A DNA stretch of 64,000 nucleotides from Kosakonia pseudosacchari. Its GTDB lineage: Bacteria > Pseudomonadota > Gammaproteobacteria > Enterobacterales > Enterobacteriaceae. The notes under the pieces were generated by a model, which did no database searches, was not told the origin of the DNA, and saw only the letters and a program-made list of their open reading frames with translations. Positions 9,916-18,791 of the stretch are shown one piece after another. Each line of letters starts with the position of its first letter. Positions within the stretch are counted from its first letter, which is position 1. Location: assembly GCF_900184035.1 (NCBI RefSeq), contig NZ_FXWP01000013.1, positions 496,001 through 560,000 of the forward strand. The letters run 5' to 3'. The position numbers and the translations under genes are program-made.

Positions 9916-12207
9916 ATGCTCAATCAAGAACTGGAACTCAGTTTAAACATGGCTTTCGCCAGAGCGCGCGAGCACCGACATGAGTTTATGACCGTCGAGC
10001 ACTTGTTACTGGCGTTGCTCAGTAACCCATCTGCCCGCGAAGCGCTGGAAGCGTGTTCAGTGGATCTGGTGGCGCTGCGGCAGGAACTCGAAGCCTTCAT
10101 CGAACAAACCACACCCGTTCTACCCATGAGCGAAGAGGAGCGCGACACACAACCGACGCTCAGCTTCCAGCGTGTTCTTCAGCGCGCGGTGTTTCACGTT
10201 CAGTCATCCGGGCGCAGCGAAGTGTCCGGCGCGAACGTGCTGGTTGCCATTTTTAGCGAGCAGGAGTCGCAAGCGGCTTATCTGCTGCGCAAACATGAAG
10301 TAAGCCGCCTTGACGTGGTGAACTTTATCTCTCATGGCACGCGTAAAGACGAGCCAGGCCCATCATCTGACGCCACTGGCAGCAGCAGTAGCGGGCAGGT
10401 GAACAGCGAAGAGCAGGCAGGAGGGGAGGAACGTATGGAAAACTTCACCACCAACCTTAATCAGCTTGCTCGTGTGGGAGGAATCGACCCGCTGATTGGC
10501 CGTGGTAAAGAGCTTGAGCGTGCGATTCAGGTTCTGTGCCGCCGTCGTAAAAATAACCCGTTGCTGGTGGGTGAGTCCGGCGTAGGTAAAACCGCCATCG
10601 CCGAAGGGCTGGCGTGGCGTATTGTGCAGGGTGACGTGCCAGAAGTTATGGCAGATTGCACAATTTATTCGCTGGATATCGGTTCCTTGCTGGCCGGTAC
10701 CAAATACCGTGGCGATTTCGAAAAACGTTTTAAGGCGCTGCTGAAACAACTTGAGCAGGACAATAACAGCATTCTGTTTATCGATGAGATCCATACCATC
10801 ATCGGTGCGGGCGCTGCGTCTGGTGGGCAAGTGGATGCCGCAAACCTGATCAAACCGCTGCTTTCCAGCGGTAAAATCCGCGTCATGGGTTCCACTACTT
10901 ATCAGGAATTCAGCAATATCTTTGAAAAAGATCGCGCTCTGGCGCGTCGCTTCCAGAAAATTGATATCACCGAGCCGTCCGTTGAGGAAACGGTGCAGAT
11001 TATCAATGGCCTGAAACCGAAATACGAAGCGCACCACGATGTACGTTATACCGCGAAAGCGGTGCGTGCGGCGGTAGAACTGGCGGTGAAATACATCAAT
11101 GATCGCCATCTGCCGGATAAAGCGATTGATGTTATCGACGAAGCGGGTGCGCGTGCGCGTCTGATGCCGGTAAGCAAGCGTAAGAAAACCGTTAACGTGG
11201 CGGATATCGAATCGGTGGTGGCCCGTATCGCACGTATTCCTGAGAAGAGCGTTTCTCAGAGTGACCGCGACACGCTGAAAAATCTTGGCGATCGTCTGAA
11301 AATGCTGGTTTTCGGCCAGGATAAAGCCATTGAGGCATTAACCGAAGCCATCAAAATGAGCCGTGCAGGGCTGGGTCAAGACCATAAACCGGTCGGTTCC
11401 TTCCTGTTTGCTGGCCCGACCGGCGTGGGTAAAACCGAGGTGACAGTGCAGCTGTCGAAAGCGCTGGGTATTGAGCTGCTGCGTTTTGATATGTCCGAGT
11501 ATATGGAACGTCATACTGTCAGTCGTTTGATTGGTGCACCTCCGGGTTATGTGGGCTTTGATCAGGGCGGTTTGTTGACCGACGCGGTGATCAAACATCC
11601 GCACGCGGTGCTGCTGCTTGATGAAATCGAAAAAGCGCATCCGGATGTCTTTAACCTGCTGTTGCAGGTGATGGACAACGGAACGCTGACCGATAACAAC
11701 GGGCGCAAAGCGGATTTCCGCAACGTGGTGCTGGTCATGACCACCAACGCCGGGGTGCGTGAAACCGAGCGTAAATCCATTGGTCTTATCCACCAGGATA
11801 ACAGCACCGATGCGATGGAAGAGATCAAAAAGATCTTTACGCCGGAGTTCCGCAACCGTCTGGACAACATTATCTGGTTCGATCACTTGTCTACTGAGGT
11901 GATCCATCAGGTGGTCGACAAATTTATTGTCGAGCTCCAGGTGCAGTTGGATCAGAAAGGCGTATCGCTGGAAGTCAGTCAGGAAGCTCGCGACTGGCTG
12001 GCAGAGAAAGGATACGACCGCGCAATGGGCGCTCGCCCGATGGCGCGTGTTATCCAGGACAACCTGAAAAAACCACTGGCCAACGAACTTCTGTTCGGTT
12101 CGCTGGTTGATGGTGGCCAGGTCACGGTAACGCTGAACAAAGAGAAAAATGAGCTGGAGTACGGCTTCCAGAGTGCGCAGAAGCACAAACCGGAAGCGGC
12201 ACATTAA
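9916..12207 (+). CDS. clpA: ATP-dependent Clp protease ATPase subunit ClpA
   Basis: A 763-residue class I AAA+ unfoldase. The N-domain (about 1-140) binds ClpS. A variable linker (about 143-172, rich in Ser/Gly/Glu) leads to D1 with Walker A GESGVGKT (near 218) and D2 with GPTGVGKT (near 499). The IGL-type ClpP-docking loop reads SIGLIHQDN. It forms hexamers that unfold substrates into ClpP. The start MLNQELELS follows a GGGGGAGG ribosome-binding site. An internal ATG at 10435 has its own strong ribosome-binding site (see separate feature). A terminator follows. Confidence 0.97.
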   Translation: MLNQELELSLNMAFARAREHRHEFMTVEHLLLALLSNPSAREALEACSVDLVALRQELEAFIEQTTPVLPMSEEERDTQPTLSFQRVLQRAVFHVQSSGRSEVSGANVLVAIFSEQESQAAYLLRKHEVSRLDVVNFISHGTRKDEPGPSSDATGSSSSGQVNSEEQAGGEERMENFTTNLNQLARVGGIDPLIGRGKELERAIQVLCRRRKNNPLLVGESGVGKTAIAEGLAWRIVQGDVPEVMADCTIYSLDIGSLLAGTKYRGDFEKRFKALLKQLEQDNNSILFIDEIHTIIGAGAASGGQVDAANLIKPLLSSGKIRVMGSTTYQEFSNIFEKDRALARRFQKIDITEPSVEETVQIINGLKPKYEAHHDVRYTAKAVRAAVELAVKYINDRHLPDKAIDVIDEAGARARLMPVSKRKKTVNVADIESVVARIARIPEKSVSQSDRDTLKNLGDRLKMLVFGQDKAIEALTEAIKMSRAGLGQDHKPVGSFLFAGPTGVGKTEVTVQLSKALGIELLRFDMSEYMERHTVSRLIGAPPGYVGFDQGGLLTDAVIKHPHAVLLLDEIEKAHPDVFNLLLQVMDNGTLTDNNGRKADFRNVVLVMTTNAGVRETERKSIGLIHQDNSTDAMEEIKKIFTPEFRNRLDNIIWFDHLSTEVIHQVVDKFIVELQVQLDQKGVSLEVSQEARDWLAEKGYDRAMGARPMARVIQDNLKKPLANELLFGSLVDGGQVTVTLNKEKNELEYGFQSAQKHKPEAAH
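10420..10437 (+). promoter_or_regulatory. Internal ribosome-binding site and start codon within clpA
   Basis: The purine tract GGAGGGGAGGAACGT directly precedes an in-frame ATG at 10435 (codon 174, MENFTTNLN). E. coli clpA is known to yield a shorter product lacking the N-domain from an internal start at codon 169, at the same place. The tract here strongly suggests the short form is also made. Confidence 0.7.
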
Positions 12208-12225
12208 TTTCAGCGGTTCATGTCT

Positions 12226-12256
12226 AAAAACCGGGCGATATCAGCCCGGTTTTTTT
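12226..12256 (+). terminator. Rho-independent terminator after clpA
   Basis: Stem CCGGGC / GCCCGG (with AAAA/TTTT extension) around GATATCA, followed by seven T residues, 18 bp after the clpA stop codon. Confidence 0.9.
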
Positions 12257-12257
12257 A

Positions 12258-12860
12258 TGCCTGCGTTAAAGTCAGCCGAGAAAAAATGAGGAATAGCCAG
12301 TTTTTAATTGGTTGATAGAAAAGTTTTATTTAAATAAGGTTCGATGCAACTGTCTCAGTTCCGAGGGCTGTAATTGCGTTAATAAGCGTCAGTATCTCTA
12401 TGAAAGAGACGTTCTTGATCCTCTTCTAACAACGAATCCATTGAGTTTCATTCTTTTTGCTTTTGCAGGCCGCGTGCACAGAGCAAATAATGACCTGTCT
12501 AACGTTATGTTCCTGCCTGCGTTACCGGTTTCAGTACGTTAATGCAGAGAGCGGGGCTGCATTGACAATCAAAGTAAGTAGGGCGTTTTGCTCAGAAGAG
12601 TATGGATCAGCCAGGCCATCTCGTAATGTCACGCAGGTAAGGGAAAGTTTCATACTCCGTCTGTATGACCGATCATCCGTCTTATATCGTCCTCTTGATA
12701 GTGTTGGCGCATGTTTCATTATTCAGCATCACCCAACCCTTTTTAGGTTATTTATTAACTTGTTGATTTATATAGATTGTATATGTGGGTATAAAAAGGG
12801 GGAAGCGTTCAGAAAAGACTAATTTTTTTAAATACAGCAAGTTGACAAGGTTATCGTCTG
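12258..12860. other. Non-coding accessory stretch between clpA and the CRISPR remnant
   Basis: About 600 bp without a credible gene. Short open frames (up to 121 codons) show no recognisable domain and lack good ribosome-binding sites. The serW tRNA gene that follows clpA in E. coli K-12 is not here. The last 130 bp (about 12730-12855) is A/T-rich, contains ACCCTTTTTAGG and abuts the first repeat, so it may be a degraded CRISPR leader. The rest may be debris of a lost type I-F locus, but no cas homology was recognised. Confidence 0.4.
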
Positions 12861-13004
12861 GTTCATTGCCATACAGACATCCTGGCAATGTGTGGATTAA
12901 ATAGCCCGGAGCTATGTGGTTCACTGTCGTACAGACAGTTTAGAAACTGGTAAGTCCTCTTGCGACAGAGGGCAAGGAATGCACTGCCGACAGACAGCTT
13001 TAAA
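12861..13004 (+). CRISPR. Degenerate type I-F CRISPR array (three repeats, two spacers, no cas genes)
   Basis: Three diverged copies of the 28-nt E. coli/Yersinia type I-F repeat lie at 12861-12888, 12919-12946 and 12979-13004. The middle copy begins GTTCACTGTCG and ends TTTAGAAA and differs from the I-F consensus at only three positions. Two of those (stem CTGTC / GACAG instead of CTGCC / GGCAG) are compensatory and keep the Cas6f hairpin. The first copy has about seven mismatches; the third has lost two bases. The unit from copy 2 to copy 3 is exactly 60 bp, giving a 32-nt spacer (12947-12978), the I-F standard; the first spacer is 30 nt. The clpA-infA interval is the known home of I-F CRISPR-Cas in E. 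coli. No cas gene is present, so this is an orphan or relic. Confidence 0.85.
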
Positions 13005-13094
13005 CATGGTGCGCAGACCCTCTTTGCAGGCCGCCGAGCTCCTGCGAAATAATTGCCTCAAAAGAACAAACTGCGAATAGTTGCGGCCTTCCTG

Positions 13095-14003
13095 TTATTT
13101 GTGTTCAGAAGCAAAGGTATGCGCCTGACAGGTGATGAATTCTGCAAACGAAGCAACGCCAGGGGAGAGATGTCGTCCTTTCGGCGTCACAAGGTAAATA
13201 GCACGTTCAAGCGCCAGGTCTTCGAACGGCAAAATCACAATATCTTTGTGATTAAACTGGAAAAGTGTCAAGCCGGTGGTAATGCTGATACCGTAATTAG
13301 CGGCAATTAACCCCATCATTGTGGTGAGCTGCCTCACTTCGAGATGGTAATTCAGATTGATAGAGAGATTTTCGCAAAGCTTATCGGTGTACTGTCGGAT
13401 ACTGGTACCGACGCTAAAACCGATAAACGGATAGTTGCAGGCCTGGCTCAGAGAGACGGAGGAATATTGGGCCAGTGGGTGTTCGCGGTGGCAAATCAGG
13501 AAGAACTTATCCGAAAACAGTAAAACGGAATTGAAGGTGGAAAGCGAAGGCTGGCCGGCGGTTAACGCCATATCTGCCTGTCCATCCAGCAGCGCTTTCA
13601 GGCAGCGATCCCACTGCGTATCGATCAGCCTTACCTTACTTTGAGGAGCCGCTTTACTGTACTTTACAAGGATCTCAGGCAGCCATTCCACCGCCAGCGA
13701 AGGCAGCACCGCCAGGGTAATATCCGTGTGATTGCCCGCTACGCGGGCTTTAATTTCACCGATGGCATCATCGTGGCTTTGAACGATACTGCGGGCGAGA
13801 TCGAGAAAATGAATGCCGTCGGCGTTTAACAAAACGCGCCGCGTATCTCTGTCAAACAACCGGTAGCCAATCTCCTCCTCCAGAGAAGCAATCAGGGTGC
13901 TAAATGCAGGCTGTGAAAGGTTAAATCGGCGTGCGGCCTGGGTAAAACTGTCAGCTTCACTTAATATTAAAAAGGCCCTGAGTTGCTTTATAGAAAAGTT
14001 CAT
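13095..14003 (-). CDS. LysR-family transcriptional regulator of the adjacent catabolic operon
   Basis: A 302-residue LysR-type regulator. The N-terminal winged helix-turn-helix reads MNFSIKQLRAFLILSEADSF with the recognition segment FNLSQPAFSTLIASLEEEIG (about residues 8-60). The effector-binding domain follows (about 90-295, e.g. LAVLPSLAVEWLPEIL). The ATG is preceded by GGAG at a good distance; further in-frame ATGs lie up to nine codons upstream. It is divergent from the CitMHS-AtuA-CoA-transferase-thiolase operon, the classical layout in which the regulator activates the neighbouring operon when a pathway compound binds. The inducer is unknown. It is not orthologous to any gene at this site in E. 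coli K-12. Confidence 0.88.
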   Translation of the reverse strand: MNFSIKQLRAFLILSEADSFTQAARRFNLSQPAFSTLIASLEEEIGYRLFDRDTRRVLLNADGIHFLDLARSIVQSHDDAIGEIKARVAGNHTDITLAVLPSLAVEWLPEILVKYSKAAPQSKVRLIDTQWDRCLKALLDGQADMALTAGQPSLSTFNSVLLFSDKFFLICHREHPLAQYSSVSLSQACNYPFIGFSVGTSIRQYTDKLCENLSINLNYHLEVRQLTTMMGLIAANYGISITTGLTLFQFNHKDIVILPFEDLALERAIYLVTPKGRHLSPGVASFAEFITCQAHTFASEHK

Positions 14004-14408
14004 TTCATGCTCCATTTTCCTGCATCGCAAATGATATTATCGTTATTTTAAATCAATAAAAATCCTATGCGGTTATTTTTATGATCTATCCCACATTAAC
14101 TGTATTTTATTTTTTTTAGGTTTCGATCTTTTCTATAAATATTCACCTTGAATCATAAAAAGGAATTAAATCATAATTCATTGTTTTATTGATATTTTTT
14201 AATTAATCTGAAATTTTTATGAGATTATTTGTATTTCAATTAAAACCTTCTAAGCCGCTGACGAATGGCTCTATCGAATTTACAAATTAGTAGTTTCTCA
14301 TGGTTATGGTAAAAATAACGCTAGCAATAATACATCATGTGGATGTGATGAATTATTTATCTCTGAACCAACACCAGGCGAATCTATAACAATATTAAGG
14401 AGAAATGT
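14004..14408. promoter_or_regulatory. Divergent A/T-rich control region between LysR gene and transporter
   Basis: About 400 bp, strongly A/T-rich between 14030 and 14390 compared with the genes on both sides. It contains the repeated heptamer ATCATAA near 14152 and 14171 and several T-N11-A type sites expected for LysR regulators; none can be assigned with confidence. A good ribosome-binding site (AAGGAG) sits at 14397-14402 before the transporter. Such A/T-rich divergent regions are typical targets for H-NS silencing of acquired genes; that is inference. Confidence 0.5.
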
Positions 14409-15713
14409 ATGCTGGCTTTAATAGGTGTGCTGACAATAGCCACCTTATTATTTTTTATCATGTCGAAACGCATGTCACCTCTGGTTGCCCTGATCGTCAT
14501 TCCTGTCATCGGCGCACTTGCAGCGGGGAGTGGGGCAGATACTGCAAAATATGTGGTTGAAGGCATAACCAAGCTAGCCCCAATGGCGGCGATGTTCGTC
14601 TTTGCTATCACGTTTTTTGGTGTCGTGACGGATGCCGGAATGTTTGACCCTATTGTGCGCGGCATCCTGCGTTTCGTTGGGACAAACCCGGTCAAAATCA
14701 TCATCGGAACGGGGGTACTGGCGCTGATTGCTCATCTGGATGGTAACGGCGCGGTGACCTTCTTAATTACCGTGCCCACCATGCTGCCGCTCTTTAATCG
14801 TCTTGGTATGGATAAACGGATCCTGCTTGGCATTACCGCGCTGAGCGCCGGGGTTAACTTCTTACCGTGGACCGGCCCGATGATCCGCGCTTCTGCCGCG
14901 TTGAATGTTACCACGCACGATCTTTTTATCCCGCTTATTCCGGCTCAGGCCGCAGGGCTTGCCTTTATGGTTGCGATGGGCTGGTACTGGGGAAAACGCG
15001 AAGAGAAGCGACTTGGCATCGCGCATTTCGCCGCCGCAGTCGGTGATATCTCACACCATAAATCGCTGAGCGATCAGGAGAAGGCGCTGCGTCGTCCTCA
15101 CCTTTTCTGGGTCAATATTGGCCTCGTGGTGGCTGTTATCAGCACGATGGTCTTTACGCGCATTTCGCCTACCGTCGCGTTTATGATCGCCCTGACGCTA
15201 GCGCTGATGATCAACTACCCGAATGTCGAGATGCAGAAAGAACGCATTAACGCTCACGCGAAAGCAGCGTTGATGATGGCGAGTATCCTTTTCGCGGCGG
15301 GGGCCTTCACCGGGATCATGGGCGGCGCGGGGATGTTAAAAGCAATGTCTCATGCCGCCGTTGAGTTTATGCCGGATGCGCTGGCTTCGCATATTCCTTT
15401 TCTCGTCGGCCTGGTGTCCATGCCGCTCTCGCTTATTTTCGACCCCGATTCCTACTATTTCGGCATTATGCCGGTTATCGCACATACCGTTGATATGATG
15501 GGGATCCCCGCCATTCAGGTTGCACAAGCTTCCGTTCTGGGGCAAATGACGACAGGCTTCCCGGTCAGCCCTTTAACGCCCGCAACATTCTTGCTGGTCA
15601 GCCTCGCGGGTGTCGATCTCGCGGATCACCAAAAATTCTCTATCCCGGTGCTATGGGCCGCCAGCGTCGTGATGACATTTGCCGCCGCATTAGCCGGTGT
15701 ATTCCCGTTTTGA
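14409..15713 (+). CDS. CitMHS-family carboxylate transporter
   Basis: A 434-residue membrane protein with about 11-12 hydrophobic segments, resembling the CitMHS family of proton- or metal-coupled citrate symporters and the wider ion-transporter superfamily. Supporting stretches are the loop IAHLDGNGAVTFLITVPTMLPLFNRLGMDKR (about residues 108-138), LPWTGPMIRASAALNV and the C-terminal FDPDSYYFGIMPVI. It is the first gene of the operon, with a clear ribosome-binding site. It likely imports the organic acid degraded by the downstream enzymes. Citrate itself is not implied, because the downstream enzymes are not citrate-degrading. Confidence 0.85.
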   Translation: MLALIGVLTIATLLFFIMSKRMSPLVALIVIPVIGALAAGSGADTAKYVVEGITKLAPMAAMFVFAITFFGVVTDAGMFDPIVRGILRFVGTNPVKIIIGTGVLALIAHLDGNGAVTFLITVPTMLPLFNRLGMDKRILLGITALSAGVNFLPWTGPMIRASAALNVTTHDLFIPLIPAQAAGLAFMVAMGWYWGKREEKRLGIAHFAAAVGDISHHKSLSDQEKALRRPHLFWVNIGLVVAVISTMVFTRISPTVAFMIALTLALMINYPNVEMQKERINAHAKAALMMASILFAAGAFTGIMGGAGMLKAMSHAAVEFMPDALASHIPFLVGLVSMPLSLIFDPDSYYFGIMPVIAHTVDMMGIPAIQVAQASVLGQMTTGFPVSPLTPATFLLVSLAGVDLADHQKFSIPVLWAASVVMTFAAALAGVFPF

Positions 15714-15746
15714 TAGTTAAATCATGTTTAAAATGAAGGATCTAAA

Positions 15747-17087
15747 ATGAAAACAATCCGAATTGGTTCCGGTGCAGGCTATGCGGGTGATCGAATAGAG
15801 CCCGCTGTTGAGCTGGCCGAAAAAGGCGAGCTGGACTATCTGGTTTTCGAATGTCTGGCCGAACGCACGATCGCCATCGGGCAAAAACAAAAGCAGCAGG
15901 ATGCGAACAGAGGTTATAACGAATTGCTCGAAGCGCGGATGCACGCAGTGTTACCGATATGTAAGGCCAAAGGTGTGCGCATTATCTCGAATATGGGTTC
16001 GGCAAACCCGATCGCCGCTGGCAATGCGGTAATTAAAGTGGCGCAAGAACTCGGTCTGAGCAGTCTTAAAGTGGCTGTTATCACAGGCGATGATGTTCTG
16101 ACGTTAATCCGCACGAAGGATCTGACTCTTGATGAAGCTGGGCAACCGGTTTCCCGCTTTGATAAACCGCTTCTGTCGGCGAACGCTTATCTGGGTGCGG
16201 CAGGGTTGTGTGAAGCGCTGGAAACGGGAGCCGATGTGGTTATCGCCGGGCGTGTTGCCGATCCATCATTATTTCTTGCGCCGATGATGCATGAATTTAA
16301 ATGGGCCGCTAATGACTGGCATCGCTTGGGCCAGGGAACCTGTATCGGCCATCTTCTGGAATGTGCCGGGCAAATTACCGGTGGATATTATGCCGATCCA
16401 GGCGTTAAAGAGGTGCCTGACCTGGCGCGGCTCGGTTTCCCGCTGGCGGAGGTGAGTGAAGATGGCCGCGCAACGATCACGAAAGTGGCTGGATCCGGCG
16501 GGCAGGTCACGGTGGATACGTGTAAAGAGCAGTTGCTGTATGAAATTCATCAACCGGATCGCTATCTCACGCCTGATGTTGTCGCGGATTTCAGCCATGT
16601 CCGCTTTGAACATGTCGGAGAGGATGCCGTGGCGGTCACGGGTGCAACCGGTACGCAGCGTACCGATAGTCTTAAAGTCTCTGTTGGTTATCTGGATGGT
16701 TTTATTGGCGAGGGAGAGATTTCCTATGCAGGGCCTGGGGCGGTAAGCCGTGGTCGCCTTGCGCTGGATATTGTTCGCGAGCGTTTTGCATTGTGCGATT
16801 TTCAACCGCAAGAAACGCGATTTGATCTCATCGGCGTCAATGCGCTGCATGGTGAAACGCGCGGGCAGTACAGCGATCCTTATGAAGTTCGTGCCCGAGT
16901 TGCCGCCCGCTGCGCCACCAGAGCCGAGGCTGTGAATGTAGGTAATGAAGTAGAAACGCTCTATACCAACGGCCCAGCGGGTGGCGGCGGCGTTATGAAA
17001 TCCGTAAAAGAGATCCTGGCGATGGATTCCACGCTTATAGCGCGTGACTGCGTTCAACACCATATAACCGTCCTGGAGAGTAAATAA
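15747..17087 (+). CDS. AtuA-like protein (DUF1446), large part
   Basis: A 446-residue protein of the AtuA/DUF1446 family. The family start is clear (IRIGSGAGYAGDRIEPAVELAEKGELDYLVFECLAERTIA), followed by ISNMGSANPIAAGNAV, ADVVIAGRVADPSLFLAPMMHEF, GYYADPGVKEVPDLARLGFP and the end NGPAGGGGVMKSVKEIL. AtuA is named after the acyclic-terpene utilisation cluster of Pseudomonas, but its reaction is not established. Many family members carry a C-terminal small domain; here that domain is the next, separate ORF, whose ATG overlaps this stop by one base. The other atu genes are absent, so terpene degradation is unlikely. A lyase or hydratase-type step giving a 3-oxoacid is a guess. Confidence 0.85.
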   Translation: MKTIRIGSGAGYAGDRIEPAVELAEKGELDYLVFECLAERTIAIGQKQKQQDANRGYNELLEARMHAVLPICKAKGVRIISNMGSANPIAAGNAVIKVAQELGLSSLKVAVITGDDVLTLIRTKDLTLDEAGQPVSRFDKPLLSANAYLGAAGLCEALETGADVVIAGRVADPSLFLAPMMHEFKWAANDWHRLGQGTCIGHLLECAGQITGGYYADPGVKEVPDLARLGFPLAEVSEDGRATITKVAGSGGQVTVDTCKEQLLYEIHQPDRYLTPDVVADFSHVRFEHVGEDAVAVTGATGTQRTDSLKVSVGYLDGFIGEGEISYAGPGAVSRGRLALDIVRERFALCDFQPQETRFDLIGVNALHGETRGQYSDPYEVRARVAARCATRAEAVNVGNEVETLYTNGPAGGGGVMKSVKEILAMDSTLIARDCVQHHITVLESK

Positions 17088-17386
17088 TGAAACTTCGCGA
17101 AATTGCTCATTCCCGTACCGGTGATAAAGGAAATATTTCCAATATTTCGCTAATTGCCTGGCGTACCGAAGATTATGAAAAATTAGTTAAACAGGTTACG
17201 GCTGAAAAAGTAAAAGCCTGGTTTGGCGATATTGTTCATGGTGACGTTATTCGTTACGAATTACCTGAACTGGGAGCGTTGAATTTTGTCATGCATAAAG
17301 CGTTAGGCGGCGGTGTGACGCGTTCGCTGGCGCTGGACATGCATGGAAAAGGGCTAAGTTCAGCGCTGCTGGATATGTCGATTTAA
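17087..17386 (+). CDS. AtuA-like small protein (ferredoxin-fold C-terminal domain as separate ORF)
   Basis: A 99-residue protein whose whole length resembles the C-terminal domain of long AtuA-family proteins: LREIAHSRTGDKGNISNIS at the start, AEKVKAWFGDIVHGDVIRYELP in the middle and LNFVMHKALGGGVTRSLALDMHGKGLS at the end. It is translationally coupled to the large AtuA ORF (one-base overlap). The two products probably form one enzyme. No catalytic residues can be named. Confidence 0.82.
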   Translation: MKLREIAHSRTGDKGNISNISLIAWRTEDYEKLVKQVTAEKVKAWFGDIVHGDVIRYELPELGALNFVMHKALGGGVTRSLALDMHGKGLSSALLDMSI

Positions 17387-17448
17387 TCTTCACTAACCAA
17401 GCAATCATACTTCTCTGGCGGAGTTAATACTCCGCCACGGGAGCGCTG

Positions 17449-18132
17449 TTGCAAAAAATTAAGATCTCAACAATGCGAAATAAAAAAATAACGGCGGAAA
17501 AATTCCGCGGATTATTACACGACGGTATGTGCATTATGTTTGGCGGATTTATGGGTGTTGGCACGCCGGAATATCTGGTCGCCGAAATTATCCGTTCAGG
17601 TGTAAAAGAGTTAACGCTGATTGGTAACGACACTGCGTTTGTTGATAAAGGCATTGGGCCGCTCATTTCTAGTGGGCAAGTCAAACGTGTTGTTGCCTCG
17701 CATATTGGCACGAATCCGGAAACCGGGAAAAAAATGATTTCCAATGAGCTGGACGTACAGTTAGTTCCCCAGGGAACGCTCGCCGAGCAGATCCGCGCGG
17801 GCGGTGCCGGTTTAGGCGGCTTTCTCACCCAGACAGGTCTCGGAACGGTAGTAGAAGAGAACAAGCAAACCGTGCTGGTTGAAGGTGAGAAATGGTTGCT
17901 TGAGCGCCCTTTGCGAGCCGATCTCGCCATTTTACTGGCAAAGACCGCTGATGAGGCTGGCAATCTCACCTATGACCTGACCGCGCGAAATTTTAACCCG
18001 GTGATGGCGCTGGCGGCGGATATCGTCGTCGCGGAGGTCAGTTCCATTGAACCCCTGGGAAGCGTGTTTCCAGAGCAAGTCGTAACGCCGGGGGCGCTGG
18101 TGGATTACCTGGTAATGGAGGAGGCGCAATGA
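17449..18132 (+). CDS. 3-oxoacid CoA-transferase subunit A (AtoD-like)
   Basis: A 227-residue CoA-transferase alpha subunit very similar to E. coli Ato[76 protein letters not shown]. The pair AtoDA moves CoA from acetyl-CoA to acetoacetate and short-chain fatty acids. The likely start is TTG at 17449, since GGGAG lies five bases before it; an ATG at 17473 would give 219 residues, close to AtoD (220), but has a poor ribosome-binding site. The stop overlaps the beta-subunit gene by four bases. Confidence 0.9.
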   Translation: MQKIKISTMRNKKITAEKFRGLLHDGMCIMFGGFMGVGTPEYLVAEIIRSGVKELTLIGNDTAFVDKGIGPLISSGQVKRVVASHIGTNPETGKKMISNELDVQLVPQGTLAEQIRAGGAGLGGFLTQTGLGTVVEENKQTVLVEGEKWLLERPLRADLAILLAKTADEAGNLTYDLTARNFNPVMALAADIVVAEVSSIEPLGSVFPEQVVTPGALVDYLVMEEAQ

Positions 18133-18791
18133 TGAACGCAAAAGAGCGTATTGCCCGACGTGTCGCGCAAGAACTGAGTGATGGCGATGTCGTTAACCTG
18201 GGTATCGGCCTTCCGACTCAGGTGGCAAATTTCCTGGCGGATGATATTCAGGTCACGTTGCAGTCAGAAAACGGTTTTCTTGGCCTTGGACCGCTAGAAG
18301 AGGTCAATACCAGCCTCGTCAACGCTGGTGGACAGCCTTGTGGCATCTTACCTGGCGCTTCGATATTCGACAGTTGTTTCTCTTTTTCGTTGATTCGCGG
18401 CGGGCATGTTGATGTTTGTGTGCTCGGTGGCTTGCAGGTCGATGAGCAGGGCAACCTCGCCAACTGGATGGTGCCAGGAAAAATGGTGCCGGGTATGGGG
18501 GGCGCAATGGATCTGGTGGTCGGAGCGAAAAAAGTCATCATTGCGATGGAGCATTGCGCCAAAAGTGGCGAACCGAAACTACTACATCGTTGCCACTACC
18601 CCTTAACGGCTGTTGGAAAAGTGAGCAAAGTTATCACCGAATACGCGGTATTCAGCTTTGTAAACGGCGAGATGATACTCGACGAAATCAGCGACACGAT
18701 CACTCTGGATGAGCTGCGGGCGCGAACGGAAGCCAATTTCCGACTCTCGGAACATTTGAAAATCGTCCAGCCAATGGAGGAACAGCCATGA
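18129..18791 (+). CDS. 3-oxoacid CoA-transferase subunit B (AtoA-like)
   Basis: A 220-residue beta subunit. It has [13 protein letters not shown] near the start and the catalytic glutamate in the SENG motif (Glu47 in [13 protein letters not shown]), which forms the covalent glutamyl-CoA intermediate in this family. Further family segments are [50 protein letters not shown] and [12 protein letters not shown]. It pairs with the preceding AtoD-like subunit and overlaps both neighbours by four bases, so the three genes are translationally coupled. Confidence 0.92.
   Translation: MMNAKERIARRVAQELSDGDVVNLGIGLPTQVANFLADDIQVTLQSENGFLGLGPLEEVNTSLVNAGGQPCGILPGASIFDSCFSFSLIRGGHVDVCVLGGLQVDEQGNLANWMVPGKMVPGMGGAMDLVVGAKKVIIAMEHCAKSGEPKLLHRCHYPLTAVGKVSKVITEYAVFSFVNGEMILDEISDTITLDELRARTEANFRLSEHLKIVQPMEEQP

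Noticed and set aside
12312-12542. Open frame of 76 codons after clpA
   Set aside because: No good start context or homology seen; overlaps the previous frame in another phase.
12457-12822. Open frame of 121 codons between clpA and the CRISPR relic
   Set aside because: No recognisable domain, cysteine- and repeat-poor random-like composition, no ribosome-binding site, and its end lies in the A/T-rich leader-like part.
13037-13064. Possible fourth CRISPR repeat one unit after copy 3
   Set aside because: Only scattered matches to the I-F repeat and no hairpin; below what can be told from chance.
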